From: Eurosta solidaginis
Taxonomy: Eukaryota > Arthropoda > Insecta > Diptera > Tephritidae
Direction of reading: 5' to 3'
DNA length: 64,000 bases
NCBI RefSeq assembly: GCF_040869045.1
Contig: NW_027136908.1
Location: forward strand, 310,001-374,000
Part shown: positions 27,801-42,300 of the stretch, piece after piece
Layout: each line of letters opens with the position of its first letter
How positions within the stretch are numbered: the stretch's first letter is position 1
Notes under the pieces: generated by a model
The model's database searches: none
What the model was told of the DNA's origin: nothing
What the model saw: only the letters and a program-made list of their open reading frames with translations
Program-made: the position numbers and the translations under genes

Positions 27801-28930
27801 AAATTGAACCGTTAACGACAGAACCTTGGATCAGCTAGTGGATTAATATACACATAAAAACCTACCATCTGCAAAAATAAAATCGATTCTGTCTTGCTTG
27901 GTTCAATAGATATGGACAATTATCCCTTTTAGTCGGTTAACCCCACCCAGTTTGACGTAGAAACTGAAACGTTAGCGATAGAACCTTGGGTCAGCTTGTG
28001 GATTAATGTGCACATAAAAACCTACCATCTGCAAAAATAAATTCGATTCTGCCTTGCTTGGTTCAATAGATATGGACACTTATCCCTATTAGTCGGTTAA
28101 ACCCACCTAGAATGACGTAGAAATTGAACCGTTAGCGACAGAACCTTGGATCAGCATGTGGATTAATATACACATAAAAACCTATCATCTGCAAAAACAA
28201 AATCGATTCTGTCTTGCTTGGTTCAATAGATATGGACACTTATCCCTTTTAGTCGGTTAACCTCACACAGTATGACGTAGAAATTGAACCGTTAGCGATA
28301 GAACTTTGGATCAGCTTGTGGATTAATATACACATAAAAACCTACCATCTGCAAAAATAAAATCGATTCTATCTTGCTTGGTTCAATAGATATAGACACT
28401 TATCCCTTTTAGTCGGTTAACCCCACCCAGTATAACGTAGAAATTGAACCGTTAGCGATAGAACCTTGGATCAGCTTGTGGATTAATACACACATAAAAA
28501 CCTATCATCTGCAAAAACAAAATCGATTCTATCTTGCATGGTACAATAGATATGGACACTTATCCCTTTTAGTCGGTTAACCCCACCCAGCATGACGTAG
28601 AAATTGAACCGTTAGCGATAGAACCTTGGATCAGCTTGTGGATTAATATACACATAAAAACCTATCATCTGCAAAAACAAAATCGATTCTATCTTGCATG
28701 GTTCAATAAATATGGACACTTATCCCTTTTAGTCGGTTAACCCCAACCAGTATGACGTAGAAATTGAACCGTTAGCGATAGAACCTTGGATTTGCTAGTG
28801 GATTAATATACGCATAAAAACCTGTCATCTGCAAAAACAAAATCGATTCTATTTTGCATGGTTCAATAGATATGGACACTTATCCCTTTTAGTCGGTTAA
28901 CCCCACCCAGTATGACGTAGAAATTGAACC
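21815..28930 (+). repeat. Segmental duplication within satellite, copy 2
   Basis: The counterpart of 13190-20475, about 7.1 kb. In contrast to copy 1 its monomers keep the 160-bp phase, with almost no homopolymer indels. It lacks the additional monomer found near 18860-19020 in copy 1. Homology ends near 28930, where copy 2 continues with GAACCGTTAGCG and then a short monomer, and copy 1 continues with GAACCGCTAGCG. Confidence 0.85.
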
Positions 28931-31184
28931 GTTAGCGATAGAACCTTGGATCAGCTTGTGGATTAATATACACATAAAAACCTATAATGCAAAAATAAAA
29001 TCGATTCTATTTTGCTTGGTTCAATAGATATGGACACTTATCCCTTTTATGACGTAGAAATTGAACCGTTAGCGATAGAACCTTGGATCAGCTTGTGGAT
29101 TAATATACACATATAAACCTATCATCTGCAAAAACAAAATCGATTCTATCTTGCATGGTTCAATAGATATGGAGACTTATCCCTTTTAGTCGGTTAACCC
29201 CACCCAGTATGACGTAGAAATTGAACCGTTAGCGATAGAACCTTGGATCAGCTTGTGGATTAATATACAAATAAAAATCTATCATCTGCAAAAACAAAAT
29301 CGATTCTATCTTGCTTGGTTCAATAGATATGGACACTTATCCCTATTAGTCGGTTAACCCCACCTAGTTTGACGTAGAAATTGAACCGTTAGCGATAGAA
29401 CCTTGGGTCAGCTTTTGGATTAATATGCACATAAAAACCTACCATCTGCAAAAATAAATTCGATTCTACCTTGCTTGGTTCAATAGATATGGACACTTAA
29501 CCCTATTAGTCGGTTAACCCCACCTAGTATGACGTAGAAATTGAACCGTTAGAGATAGAATCTTGGATCAGCTTGTGGATTAATATACACATAAAAACCT
29601 ATCATCTGCAAAAACAAAATCGATTCTGTCTTGCTTGGTTCAATAGATATGGACACTTATCGCTTTTAGTCGGTTAACCCCACACAGTATGACGTAGAAA
29701 TTGAACCGTTAGCGATAGAATCTTGGATCAGCTTTTGGATTAATATACACATAAAAACCTACCATCTGCAAAAATAAAATCGATTCTGTCTTGCTTGGTT
29801 CAATAGATATGGACACTTATCCCTTTTAGTCGGTTAACCCCACCCAGTTTGACGTAGAAATTGAACCGTTAGCGATAGGACCTTGGATCATCTTGTGGAT
29901 TAGTATGCCCATAAGAACCTACCATCTGCAAAAATAAAATCGATTCTGTCTTGCTTGGTTCAATAGATATGGACACTTATCCCTTTTAGTCGGTTAACCC
30001 CACCCAGCATGACGTAGAAATTGAACCGTTAGCGATAGAACCTTGGATCAGCTTGTGGATTAATATACACATAGAAACCTATCATCTGCAAAAACAGAAT
30101 CGATTCTATCTTGCTTGGTTCAATAGATATGGACACTTATCCCTTTTAGTCGGTTAACCCCACAGAGTATGACGTAGAAATTGAACCGCTAACGATAGAA
30201 CCTTGGATCAGCTTTTGGATTAATGTAGACATAAAAACCTACCATCTGCAAAAATAAAATCGATTCTGTCTTGCTTGGTTCAATAGATATGGACACTTAT
30301 CCCTTTTAGTCGGTTAACCCCACCCAGTTTGACGTAGAAATTGAACCGTTAGCGATAGAACCTTGGATCAGCTTGTGGATTAATATGCACATAAAAACCT
30401 ACCATCTGCAAAAATAAAATCGATTCTATCTTGCTTGGTTCAATAGATATGGACACTTATCCCTTTTAGTCGGTTAACCCCACCCAGTATAACGTAGAAA
30501 TTGAATCGTTAGCGATAGAACCTTGGATCAGCTTGTGCATTAATATACATATAAAAACCTATCATCTGCAAAAACAAAATCGATTCTATCTTGCTTGGTT
30601 CAATAGATGTGGACACTTATCCCTTTTAGTCGGTTAACCCCACCCAGTTTGACGTAGAAATTGAACTGTTAGCGATAGAACCTTGGGTCAGCTTGTGGAT
30701 TAATATGCACATAAAAACCTACCATCTGCAAAAATAAATTCGATTCTACCTTGCTTGGTTCAATAGATATGGACACTTATCCCTATTAGTCGGTTAACCC
30801 CACCTAGTATGACGTAGAAATTGAACCGTTAGCAATAGAACCTTGGATCAGCCTGTGGATTAATATACACATAAAAACCTATCATCTGCAAAAACAAAAT
30901 CGATTCTATCTTACTTGGTTCAATAGATATGGACACTTATCCCTTTTAGTCGGTTAACCCCACACAGTATGACGTAGAAATTGAACCGCTAACGATAGAA
31001 CCTTGGATCAGCTTTTGGATTAATACAGACATAAAAGCCTACCATCTGCAAAAATAAAATCGATTCTGTCTTGCTTGGTTCAATAGATATGGACACTTAT
31101 CCCTTTTAGTCGGTTAACCCCACCCAGTTTGACGTAGAAATTGAACGGTTAGCGATAGAACCTTGGGTCAGCTTGTGGATTAAT
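28931..31184 (+). repeat. Satellite segment related to 10.0-11.9 kb
   Basis: Satellite only. It begins with a shortened monomer (CCTATAATG at about 28981, CCCTTTTATGACG at about 29041). It then parallels 10011 onward in variant order, including ATATAAACC, TACAAATAAAAATC, TAGTATGCCCATAAG and GAACGGTTAGCG. The stretch 30900-31190 is repeated 320 bp later at about 31220-31510, a local duplication of two monomers. Confidence 0.75.
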
Positions 31185-34100
31185 ATGCACATAAAAACCT
31201 ATCATCTGCAAAAACAAAATCGATTCTATCTTACTTGGTTCAATAGATATGGACACTTATCCCTTTTAGTCGGTTAACCCCACACAGTATGACGTAGAAA
31301 TTGAACCGCTAACGATAGAACCTTGGATCAGCTTTTGGATTAATACAGACATAAAAGCCTACCATCTGCAAAAATAAAATCTATTCTGTCTTGCTTGGTT
31401 CAATAGATATGGACACTTATCCCTTTTAGTCGGTTAACCCCACCCAGTTTGACGTAGAAATTGAACGGTTAGCGATAGAACCTTGGGTCAGCTTGTGGAT
31501 TAATATGCACATAAAAACCTATCATCTGCAAAAACAGAATCGATTCTGTCTTGCTTGGTTCAATAGATATGGACACTTATCCCTTTTAGTCGGTTAACCC
31601 CAACTAGTATGACGTAGAAATTGAACCGTTAGCGATAGAATCTTGGATCAGCTTGTGGATTAATATACACATAAAAACCTATCATCTGCAAAAACAGAAT
31701 CGATTCTGTCTTGCTTGGTTCAATAGATATGGACACTTATCCCTTTTAGTCGGTTAAACCCACCCAGCATGACGGAGAAATTGAACCGTTAGAGATAGAA
31801 CCTTGGATCAGCTTTTGGATTAATATACACATAAAAATCTACCATCTGCAAAAATAAAATCGATTCTGTCTTGCTTGGTTCAATAGATATGGACACTTAT
31901 CCCTTTTAGTCGGTTAACCCCACCCAGTATGACGTAGAAATTGAACCGCTAACGATAGAACCTTGGATCAGCTTTTGGATTAATATACACATAAAAACCT
32001 ACCATCTGCAAAAATAAAATCGATCCTGTCTTGGTTGGTTCAATAGATATGGACACTTATCCCTTTTAGTCGGTTAACCCCACCCAGTTTGACGTAGAAA
32101 TTGAACCGTTAGCGATTGAACCTTGGATCAGCTTTTGGATTAATATACACACTAAAACCTACCATCTGCAAAAATAAAATCGATTCTGTCTTGCTTGGTT
32201 CAATAGATATGGACACTTATCCCTTTTAGTCGGTTAACCCCACACAGTATGACGTAGAAATTGAACCGCTAACGATAGAACCTTGGATCAGCTTTTGGAT
32301 TAATACAGACATAAAAGCCTACCATCTGCAAAAATAAAATCGATTCTGTCTTGCTTGGTTCAATAGATATGGACACTTATCCCTTTTAGTCGGTTAACCC
32401 CACCCAGTTTGACGTAGAAATTGAACGGTTAGCGATAGAACCTTGGGTCAGCTTGTGGATTAATATGCACATAAAAACCTATCATCTGCAAAAACAGAAT
32501 CGATTCTGTCTTGCTTGGTTCAATAGATATGGACACTTATCCCTTTTAGTCGGTTAACCCCAACTAGTATGACGTAGAAATTGAACCGTTAGCGATAGAA
32601 TCTTGGATCAGCTTGTGGATTAATATACACATAAAAACCTATCATCTGCAAAAACAGAATCGATTCTGTCTTGCTTGGTTCAATAGATATGGACACTTAT
32701 CCCTTTTAGTCGGTTAACCCCACCCAGCATGACGTAGAAATTGAACCGTTAGAGATAGAACCTTGGATCAGCTTTTGGATTAATATACACATAAAAATCT
32801 ACCATCTGCAAAAATAAAATCGATTCTGTCTTGCTTGGTTCAATAGATATGGACACTTATCCCTTTTAGTCGGTTAACCCCAACTAGTATGACGTAGAAA
32901 TTGAACCGTTAGCGATAGAACCTTGGATCAGCTAGTGGATTAATATACACATAAAAACCTACCATCTGCAAAAATAAAATCGATTCTGTCTTGCTTGGTT
33001 CAATAGATATGGACAATTATCCCTTTTAGTCGGTTAACCCCACCCAGTATGACGTAGAAATTGAACCGTTAGCGATAGAACCTTGGATCTGCTTGTGGAT
33101 TAATATACGCATAAAAACCTATCATCTGCAAAAACAAAATCGATTCTATTTTGCATGGTTCAATAGATATGGACACTTATCCCTTTTAGTCGGTTAACCC
33201 CACCCAGTATAACGTAGAAATTGAATCGTTAGCGATAGAACCTTGGATCAGCTTGTGCATTAATATACATATAAAAACCTATCATCTGCAAAAACAAAAT
33301 CGATTCTATCTTGCATGGTTCAATAGATATAGACACTTATCCCTTTTAGTCGGTTAACCCCACCCAGTATGACGTAGAAATTGAACCGTTAGCGATAGAA
33401 CCTTGGATCTGCTTGTGGATTAATATACGCATAAAAACCTATCATCTGCAAAAACAAAATCGATTCTATTTTGCATGGTTCAATAGATATGGACACTTAT
33501 CCCTTTTAGTCGGTTAACCCCACCCAGTATAACGTAGAAATTGAATCGTTAGCGATAGAACCTTGGATCAGCTTGTGCATTAATATACATATAAAAACCT
33601 ATCATCTGCAAAAACAAAATCGATTCTATCTTGCATGGTTCAATAGATATAGACACTTATCCCTTTTAGTCGGTTAACCCCACCCAGTATAACGTAGAAA
33701 TTGAATCGTTAGCGATAGAACCTTGGATCTGCTTGTGGATTAATATACGCATAAAAACCTATCATCTGCAAAAACAAAATCGATTCTATCTTGCATGGTT
33801 CAATAGATATAGACACTTATCCCTTTTAGTCGGTTAACCCCACCCAGTATGACGTAGAAATTGAACCGTTAGCGATAGAACCTTGGATCTGCTTGTGGAT
33901 TAATATACGCATAAAAACCTATCATCTGCAAAAACAAAATCGATTCTATTTTGCATGGTTCAATAGATATGGACACTTATCCCTTTTAGTCGGTTAACCC
34001 CACCCAGTATAACGTAGAAATTGAATCGTTAGCGATAGAACCTTGGATCAGCTTGTGCATTAATATACATATAAAAACCTATCATCTGCAAAAACAAAAT

Positions 34101-37100
34101 CGATTCTATCTTGCTTGGTTCAATAGATGTGGACACTTATCCCTTTTAGTCGGTTAACCCCACCCAGTTTGACGTAGAAATTGAACTGTTAGCGATAGAA
34201 CCTTGGGTCAGCTCGTGGATTAATATGCACATAAAAACCTACCATCTGCAAAAATAAATTCGATTCTACCTTGCTTGGTTCAATAGATATGGACACTTAT
34301 CCCTATTAGTCGGTTAACCCCACCTAGTATGACGTAGAAATTGAACCGTTAGCAATAGAACCTTGGATCAGCTTGTGGATTAATATACACATAAAAACCT
34401 ATCATCTGCAAAAACAAAATCGATTCTATCTTACTTGGTTCAATAGATATGGACACTTATAACTTTTAGTCGGTTAACCCCACACAGTATGACGTAGAAA
34501 TTGAACCGCTAACGATAGAACCTTGGATCAGCTTTTGGATTAATACAGACATAAAAGCCTACCATCTGCAAAAATAAAATCGATTCTGTCTTGATTGGTT
34601 CAATAGATATGGACACTTATCCCTTTTAGTCGGTTAACCCCACCCACTTTGACGTAGAAATTGAACGGTTAGCGATAGAACCTTGGGTCAGCTTGTGAAT
34701 TAATATGCACATAAAAACCTATCATCTGCAAAAACAGAATCGATTCTGTCTTGCTTGGTTCAATAGATATGGACACTTATCCCTTTTAGTCGGTTAACCC
34801 CAACTAGTATGACGTAGAAATTGAACCGTTAGCGATAGAATCTTGGATCAGCTTGTGGATTAATATACACATAAAAACCTATCATCTGCAAAAACAGAAT
34901 CGATTCTGTCTTGCTTGGTTCAATAGATATGGACACTTATCCCTTTTAGTCGGTTAAACCCACCCAGCATGACGTAGAAATTGAACCGTTAGAGATAGAA
35001 CCTTGGATCAGCTTTTGGATTAATATACACATAAAAATCTACCATCTGCAAAAATAAAATCGATTCTGTCTTGCTTGGTTCAATAGATATGGACACTTAT
35101 CCCTTTTAGTCGGTTAACCCCACCCAGTATGACGTAGAAATTGAACCGCTAACGATAGAACCTTGGATCAGCTTTTGGATTAATATACACATAAAAACCT
35201 ACCATCTGCAAAAATAAAATCGATCCTGTCTTGGTTGGTTCAATAGATATGGACACTTATCCCTTTTAGTCGGTTAACCCCACCCAGTTTGACGTAGAAA
35301 TTGAACCGTTAGCGATTGAACCTTGGATCAGCTTTTGGATTAATATACACACTAAAACCTACCATCTGCAAAAATAAAATCGATTCTGTCTTGCTTGGTT
35401 CAATAGATATGGACACTTATCCCTTTTAGTCGGTTAACCCCACACAGTATGACGTAGAAATTGAACCGCTAACGATAGAACCTTGGATCAGCTTTTGGAT
35501 TAATACAGACATAAAAGCCTACCATCTGCAAAAATAAAATCGATTCTGTCTTGCTTGGTTCAATAGATATGGACACTTATCCCTTTTAGTCGGTTAACCC
35601 CACCCAGTTTGACGTAGAAATTGAACGGTTAGCGATAGAACCTTGGGTCAGCATGTGGATTAATATGCACATAAAAACCTATCATCTGCAAAAACAGAAT
35701 CGATTCTGTCTTGCTTGGTTCAATAGATATGGACACTTATCCCTTTTAGTCGGTTAACCCCAACTAGTATGACGTAGAAATTGAACCGTTAGCGATAGAA
35801 TCTTGGATCAGCTTGTGGATTAATATACACATAAAAACCTATCATCTGCAAAAACAGAATCGATTCTGTCTTGCTTGGTTCAATAGATATGGACACTTAT
35901 CCCTTTTAGTCGGTTAACCCCACCCAGCATGACGTAGAAATTGAACCGTTAGAGATAGAACCTTGGATCAGCTTTTGGATTAATATACACATAAAAATCT
36001 ACCATCTGCAAAAATAAAATCGATTCTGTCTTGCTTGGTTCAATAGATATGGACACTTATCCCTTTTAGTCGGTTAACCCCAACTAGTATGACGTAGAAA
36101 TTGAACCGTTAGCGATAGAACCTTGGATCAGCTAGTGGATTAATATACACATAAAAACCTACCATCTGCAAAAATAAAATCGATTCTGTCTTGCTTGGTT
36201 CAATAGATATGGACAATTATCCCTTTTAGTCGGTTAACCCCACCCAGTATGACGTAGAAATTGAACCGTTAGCGATAGAACCTTGGATCTGCTTGTGGAT
36301 TAATATACGCATAAAAACCTATCATCTGCAAAAACAAAATCGATTCTATTTTGCATGGTTCAATAGATATGGACACTTATCCCTTTTAGTCGGTTAACCC
36401 CACCCAGTATAACGTAGAAATTGAATCGTTAGCGATAGAACCTTGGATCAGCTTGTGCATTAATATACATATAAAAACCTATCATCTGCAAAAACAAAAT
36501 CGATTCTATCTTGCATGGTTCAATAGATATAGACACTTATCCCTTTTAGTCGGTTAACCCCACCCAGTATAACGTAGAAATTGAATCGTTAGCGATAGAA
36601 CCTTGGATCTGCTTGTGGATTAATATACGCATAAAAACCTATCATCTGCAAAAACAAAATCGATTCTATCTTGCATGGTTCAATAGATATAGACACTTAT
36701 CCCTTTTAGTCGGTTAACCCCACCCAGTATGACGTAGAAATTGAACCGTTAGCGATAGAACCTTGGATCTGCTTGTGGATTAATATACGCATAAAAACCT
36801 ATCATCTGCAAAAACAAAATCGATTCTATTTTGCATGGTTCAATAGATATGGACACTTATCCCTTTTAGTCGGTTAACCCCACCCAGTATAACGTAGAAA
36901 TTGAATCGTTAGCGATAGAACCTTGGATCAGCTTGTGCATTAATATACATATAAAAACCTATCATCTGCAAAAACAAAATCGATTCTATCTTGCTTGGTT
37001 CAATAGATGTGGACACTTATCCCTTTTAGTCGGTTAACCCCACCCAGTTTGACGTAGAAATTGAACTGTTAGCGATAGAACCTTGGGTCAGCTCGTGGAT

Positions 37101-38345
37101 TAATATGCACATAAAAACCTACCATCTGCAAAAATAAATTCGATTCTACCTTGCTTGGTTCAATAGATATGGACACTTATCCCTATTAGTCGGTTAACCC
37201 CACCTAGTATGACGTAGAAATTGAACCGTTAGCAATAGAACCTTGGATCAGCTTGTGGATTAATATACACATAAAAACCTATCATCTGCAAAAACAAAAT
37301 CGATTCTATCTTACTTGGTTCAATAGATATGGACACTTATAACTTTTAGTCGGTTAACCCCACACAGTATGACGTAGAAATTGAACCGCTAACGATAGAA
37401 CCTTGGATCAGCTTTTGGATTAATACAGACATAAAAGCCTACCATCTGCAAAAATAAAATCGATTCTGTCTTGATTGGTTCAATAGATATGGACACTTAT
37501 CCCTTTTAGTCGGTTAACCCCACCCACTTTGACGTAGAAATTGAACGGTTAGCAATAGAACCTTGGGTCAGCTTGTGAATTAATATGCACATAAAAACCT
37601 ATCATCTGCAAAAACAGAATCGATTCTGTCTTGCTTGGTTCAATAGATATGGACACTTATCCCTTTTAGTCGGTTAACCCCAACTAGTATGACGTAGAAA
37701 TTGAACCGTTAGCGATAGAATCTTGGATCAGCTTGTGGATTAATATACACATAAAAACCTATCATCTGCAAAAACAGAATCGATTCTGTCTTGCTTGGTT
37801 CAATAGATATGGACACTTATCCCTTTTAGTCGGTTAAACCCACCCAGCATGACGTAGAAATTGAACCGTTAGAGATAGAACCTTGGATCAGCTTTCGGAT
37901 TAATATACACATAAAAATCTACCATCTGCAAAAATAAAATCGATTCTGTCTTGCTTGGTTCAATAGATATGGACCCTTATCCCTTTTAGTCGGTTAACCC
38001 CACCCAGTATGACGTAGAAATTGAACCGCTAACGATAGAACCTTGTATCAGCTTTTGGATTAATATACACATAAAAACCTACCATCTGCAAAAATAAAAT
38101 CGATCCTGTCTTGGTTGGTTCAATAGATATGGACACTTATCCCTTTTAGTCGGTTAACCCCACCCAGTTTGACGTAGAAATTGAACCGTTAGCGATAGAA
38201 CCTTGGATCAGCTTTTGGATTAATATACACACTAAAACCTACCATCTGCAAAAATAAAATCGATTCTGTCTTGCTTGGTTCAATAGATATGGACACTTAT
38301 CCCTTTTAGTCGGTTAACCCCACACAGTATGACGTAGAAATTGAA
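31185..38345 (+). repeat. Interleaved 20- and 18-monomer higher-order repeats
   Basis: Two periodicities overlap. Positions 31185-33370 recur at 34385-36570 (offset 3200, twenty monomers), and 33350-35465 recur at 36230-38345 (offset 2880, eighteen monomers). Shared markers include CTTACTTGG, CCCCAACTAGTATG, TTGGTTGGTTC, GCGATTGAACC, CACTAAAACC and TTATAACTTTTAG. The two-monomer difference maps to a run at about 33050-34080, where GATCTGCTTG/ATACGC and TTGTGCATTAATATACAT monomers alternate with a 320-bp dimer period. Expansion or contraction of that dimer explains the unequal unit lengths. Confidence 0.85.
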
Positions 38346-39340
38346 CCGTTAACGACAGAACCTTGGATCAGCTAGTGGATTAATATACACATAAAAACCT
38401 ACCATCTGCAAAAATAAAATCGATCCTGTCTTGCTTGGTTCAATAGATATGGACAATTATCCCTTTTAGTCGGTTAACCCCACCCAGCATGACGTAGAAA
38501 TTGAACCGTTAGCGATAGAACCTTGGATCAGCTTGTGGATTAATGTACACATAAAAACCTATCATCTGCAAAAACAAAATCTATTCTATCTTGCATGGTT
38601 CAATAGATATAGAAACTTATCCCTTTTAGTCGGTTAACCCCACCCAGTATGACGTAGAAATTGAACCGTTAGCGATAGAACCTTGGATCTGCTTGTGGAT
38701 TAATATAAGCATAAAAACCTATCACCTGCAAAAACAAAATCGATTCTATTTTGCATGGTTCAATAGATATGGACACTTATCCCTTTTAGTCGGTTAACCC
38801 CACCCAGTATGACGTAGAAATTGAACCGTTAGCGATAGAACCTTGGATCAGCTTGTGGATTAATATACACATAAAAACCTATCATCTGCAAAAACAAAAT
38901 CGATTCTATCTTGCATGGTTCAATAGATATGGACACTTATCCCTTTTAGTCGGTTAACCCCACCCAGTTTGACGTAGAAATTGAACCGTTAGCGATAGAA
39001 CCTTGGATCAGCTTTTGGATTAATATACACATAAAAACCTACCATCTGCAAAAATAAAATCGATTCTGTCTTGCTTGGTTCAATAGATATGGACACTTAT
39101 CCCTTTTAGTCGGTTAACCCCACACAGTATGACGTAGAAATTGAACCGTTAACGACAGAACCTTAGATCAGCTAGTGGATTAATATACACATAAAAGCCT
39201 ACCATCTGCAAAAATAAAATCGATTCTGTCTTGCTTGGTTCAATAGATATGGACACTTATCCCTTTTAGTCGGTTAACCCCACCCAGTTTGACGTAGAAA
39301 TTGAACGGTTAGCGATAGAACCTTGGGTCAGCTTGTGGAT
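38346..39340 (+). repeat. Satellite monomers between higher-order blocks
   Basis: About six satellite monomers of mixed subfamilies, for example CTATTCTATC, AGAAACTTATCCC and TATAAGCATAAAAACC. They link the 18/20-monomer region to the 4000-bp tandem units. No non-satellite sequence is seen. Confidence 0.75.
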
Positions 39341-42300
39341 TAATATACACATAAAAACCTACCATCTGCAAAAATAAAATCGATCCTGTCTTGCTTGGTT
39401 CAATAGATATGGACACTTATCCCTTTTAGTCGGTTAACCCCACCCAGTTTGACGTAGAAATTGAACCGTTAGCGATAGAACCTTGGATCAGCTTTTGGAT
39501 TAATATACGCATAAAAACCTACCATCTGCAAAAATAAAATCGATTCTGTCTTGCTTGGTTCAATAGATATGGACACTTATCCCTTTTAGTCGGTTAACCC
39601 CACCCAGTATGACGTAGAAATTGAACCGCTAACGATAGAACCTTGGATCAGCTTTTGGATTAATACACACATAAAAACCTACCATCTGCAAAAATAAAAT
39701 CGATCCTGTCTTGCTTGGTTCAATAGATATGGACACTTATCCCTTTTAGTCGGTTAACCCCACCCAGTTTGACGTAGAAATTGAAACGTTAGCGATAGAA
39801 CCTTGGGTCAGCTTGTGGATTAATATGCACATAAAAACCTACCATCTGCAAAAATAAAATCGATTCTGTCTTGCTTGGTTCAATAGATATGGACACTTAT
39901 CCCTTTTAGTCGGTTAACCCCACCCAGTATGACGTAGAAATTGAACCGCTAACGATAGAACCTTGGGTCAGCTTTTGGATTAATGTACACATAAAAACCT
40001 ACCATCTGCAAAAATAAAATCGATTCTGTCTTGCTTGGTTCAATAGATATGGACACTTATCCCTTTTAGTCGGTTACCCCCAACTAGTATGACGTAGAAA
40101 TTGAACCGTTAGCGATAGAATCTTGGATCAGCTTGTGGATTAATATACACATAAAAACCTATCATCTGCAAAAACAGAATCGATTCTGTCTTGCTTGGTT
40201 CAATAGATATGGACACTTATCCCTTTTAGTCGGTTAACCCCACCCAGCATGACGTAGAAATTGAACCGTTAGAGATAGAACCTTGGATCAGCTTTTGGAT
40301 TAATATACACATAAAAACCTACCATCTGCAAAAATAAAATCGATTCTGTCTTGCTTGGTTCAATAGATATGGACACTTATCCCTTTTAGTCGGTTAACCC
40401 CACCCAGTATGACGTAGAAATTGAACCGGTAACGATAGAACCTTGGATCAGCTTTTGGATTAATATACACATAAAAACCTACCATCTGCAAAAATAAAAT
40501 CGATCCTGTCTTGCTTGGTTCAATAGATATGGACACTTATCCCTTTTAGTCGGTTAACCCCACCCAGTTTGACGTAGAAATTGAACCGTTAGCGATAGAA
40601 CCTTGGATCAGCTTTTGGATTAATATACACATAAAAACCTACCATCTGCAAAAATAAAATCGATTCTGTCTTGCTTGGTTCAATAGATATGGACACTTAT
40701 CCCTTTTAATCGGTTAACCCCACACAGTATGACGTAGAAATTGAACCGTTAACGACAGAACCTTGGATCAGCTAGTGGATTAATATACACATAAAAACCT
40801 ACCATCTGCAAAAATAAAATCGATTCTGTCTTGCTTGGTTCAATAGATATGGACAATTATCCCTTTTAGTCGGTTAACCCCACCCAGTTTGACGTAGAAA
40901 TTGAAACGTTAGCGATAGAACCTTGGGTCAGCTTGTGGATTAATATGCACATAAAAACCTACCATCTGCAAAAATAAAATCGATTCTGTCTTGCTTGGTT
41001 CAATAGATATGGACAATTATCCCTTTTAGTCGGTTAACCCCACCCAGCATGACGTAGAAATTGAACCGTTAGAGATAGAACCTTGGATCAGCTTTTGGAT
41101 TAATATACACATAAAAACCTACCATCTGCAAAAATAAAATCGATTCTGTCTTGCTTGGTTCAATAGATATGGACACTTATCCCTTTTAGTCGGTTAACCC
41201 CACCCAGTATGACGTAGAAATTGAACCGGTAACGATAGAACCTTGGATCAGCTTTTGGATTAATATACACATAAAAACCTACCATCTGCAAAAATAAAAT
41301 CGATCCTGTCTTGCTTGGTTCAATAGATATGGACACTTATCCCTTTTAGTCGGTTAACCCCACCCAGTATGACGTAGAAATTGAACCGGTAACGATAGAA
41401 CCTTGGATCAGCTTTTGGATTAATATACACATAAAAACCTACCATCTGCAAAAATAAAATCGATTCTGTCTTGCTTGGTTCAATAGATATGGACACTTAT
41501 CCCTTTTAGTCGGTTAACCCCACCCAGTATGACGTAGAAATTGAACCGGTAACGATAGAACCTTGGATCAGCTTTTGGATTAATATACACATAAAAACCT
41601 ACCATCTGCAAAAATAAAATCGATCCTGTCTTGCTTGGTTCAATAGATATGGACACTTATCCCTTTTAGTCGGTTAACCCCACCCAGTATGACGTAGAAA
41701 TTGAACCGGTAACGATAGAACCTTGGATCAGCTTTTGGATTAATATACACATAAAAACCTACCATCTGCAAAAATAAAATCGATTCTGTCTTGCTTGGTT
41801 CAATAGATATGGACACTTATCCCTTTTAGTCGGTTACCCCCAACTAGTATGACGTAGAAATTGAACCGTTAGCGATAGAATCTTGGATCAGCTTGTGGAT
41901 TAATATACACATAAAAACCTATCATCTGCAAAAACAGAATCGATTCTGTCTTGCTTGGTTCAATAGATATGGACACTTATCCCTTTTAGTCGGTTAACCC
42001 CACCCAGCATGACGTAGAAATTGAACCGTTAGAGATAGAACCTTGGATCAGCTTTTGGATTAATATACACATAAAAACCTACCATCTGCAAAAATAAAAT
42101 CGATTCTGTCTTGCTTGGTTCAATAGATATGGACACTTATCCCTTTTAGTCGGTTAACCCCACCCAGTATGACGTAGAAATTGAACCGGTAACGATAGAA
42201 CCTTGGATCAGCTTTTGGATTAATATACACATAAAAACCTACCATCTGCAAAAATAAAATCGATCCTGTCTTGCTTGGTTCAATAGATATGGACACTTAT

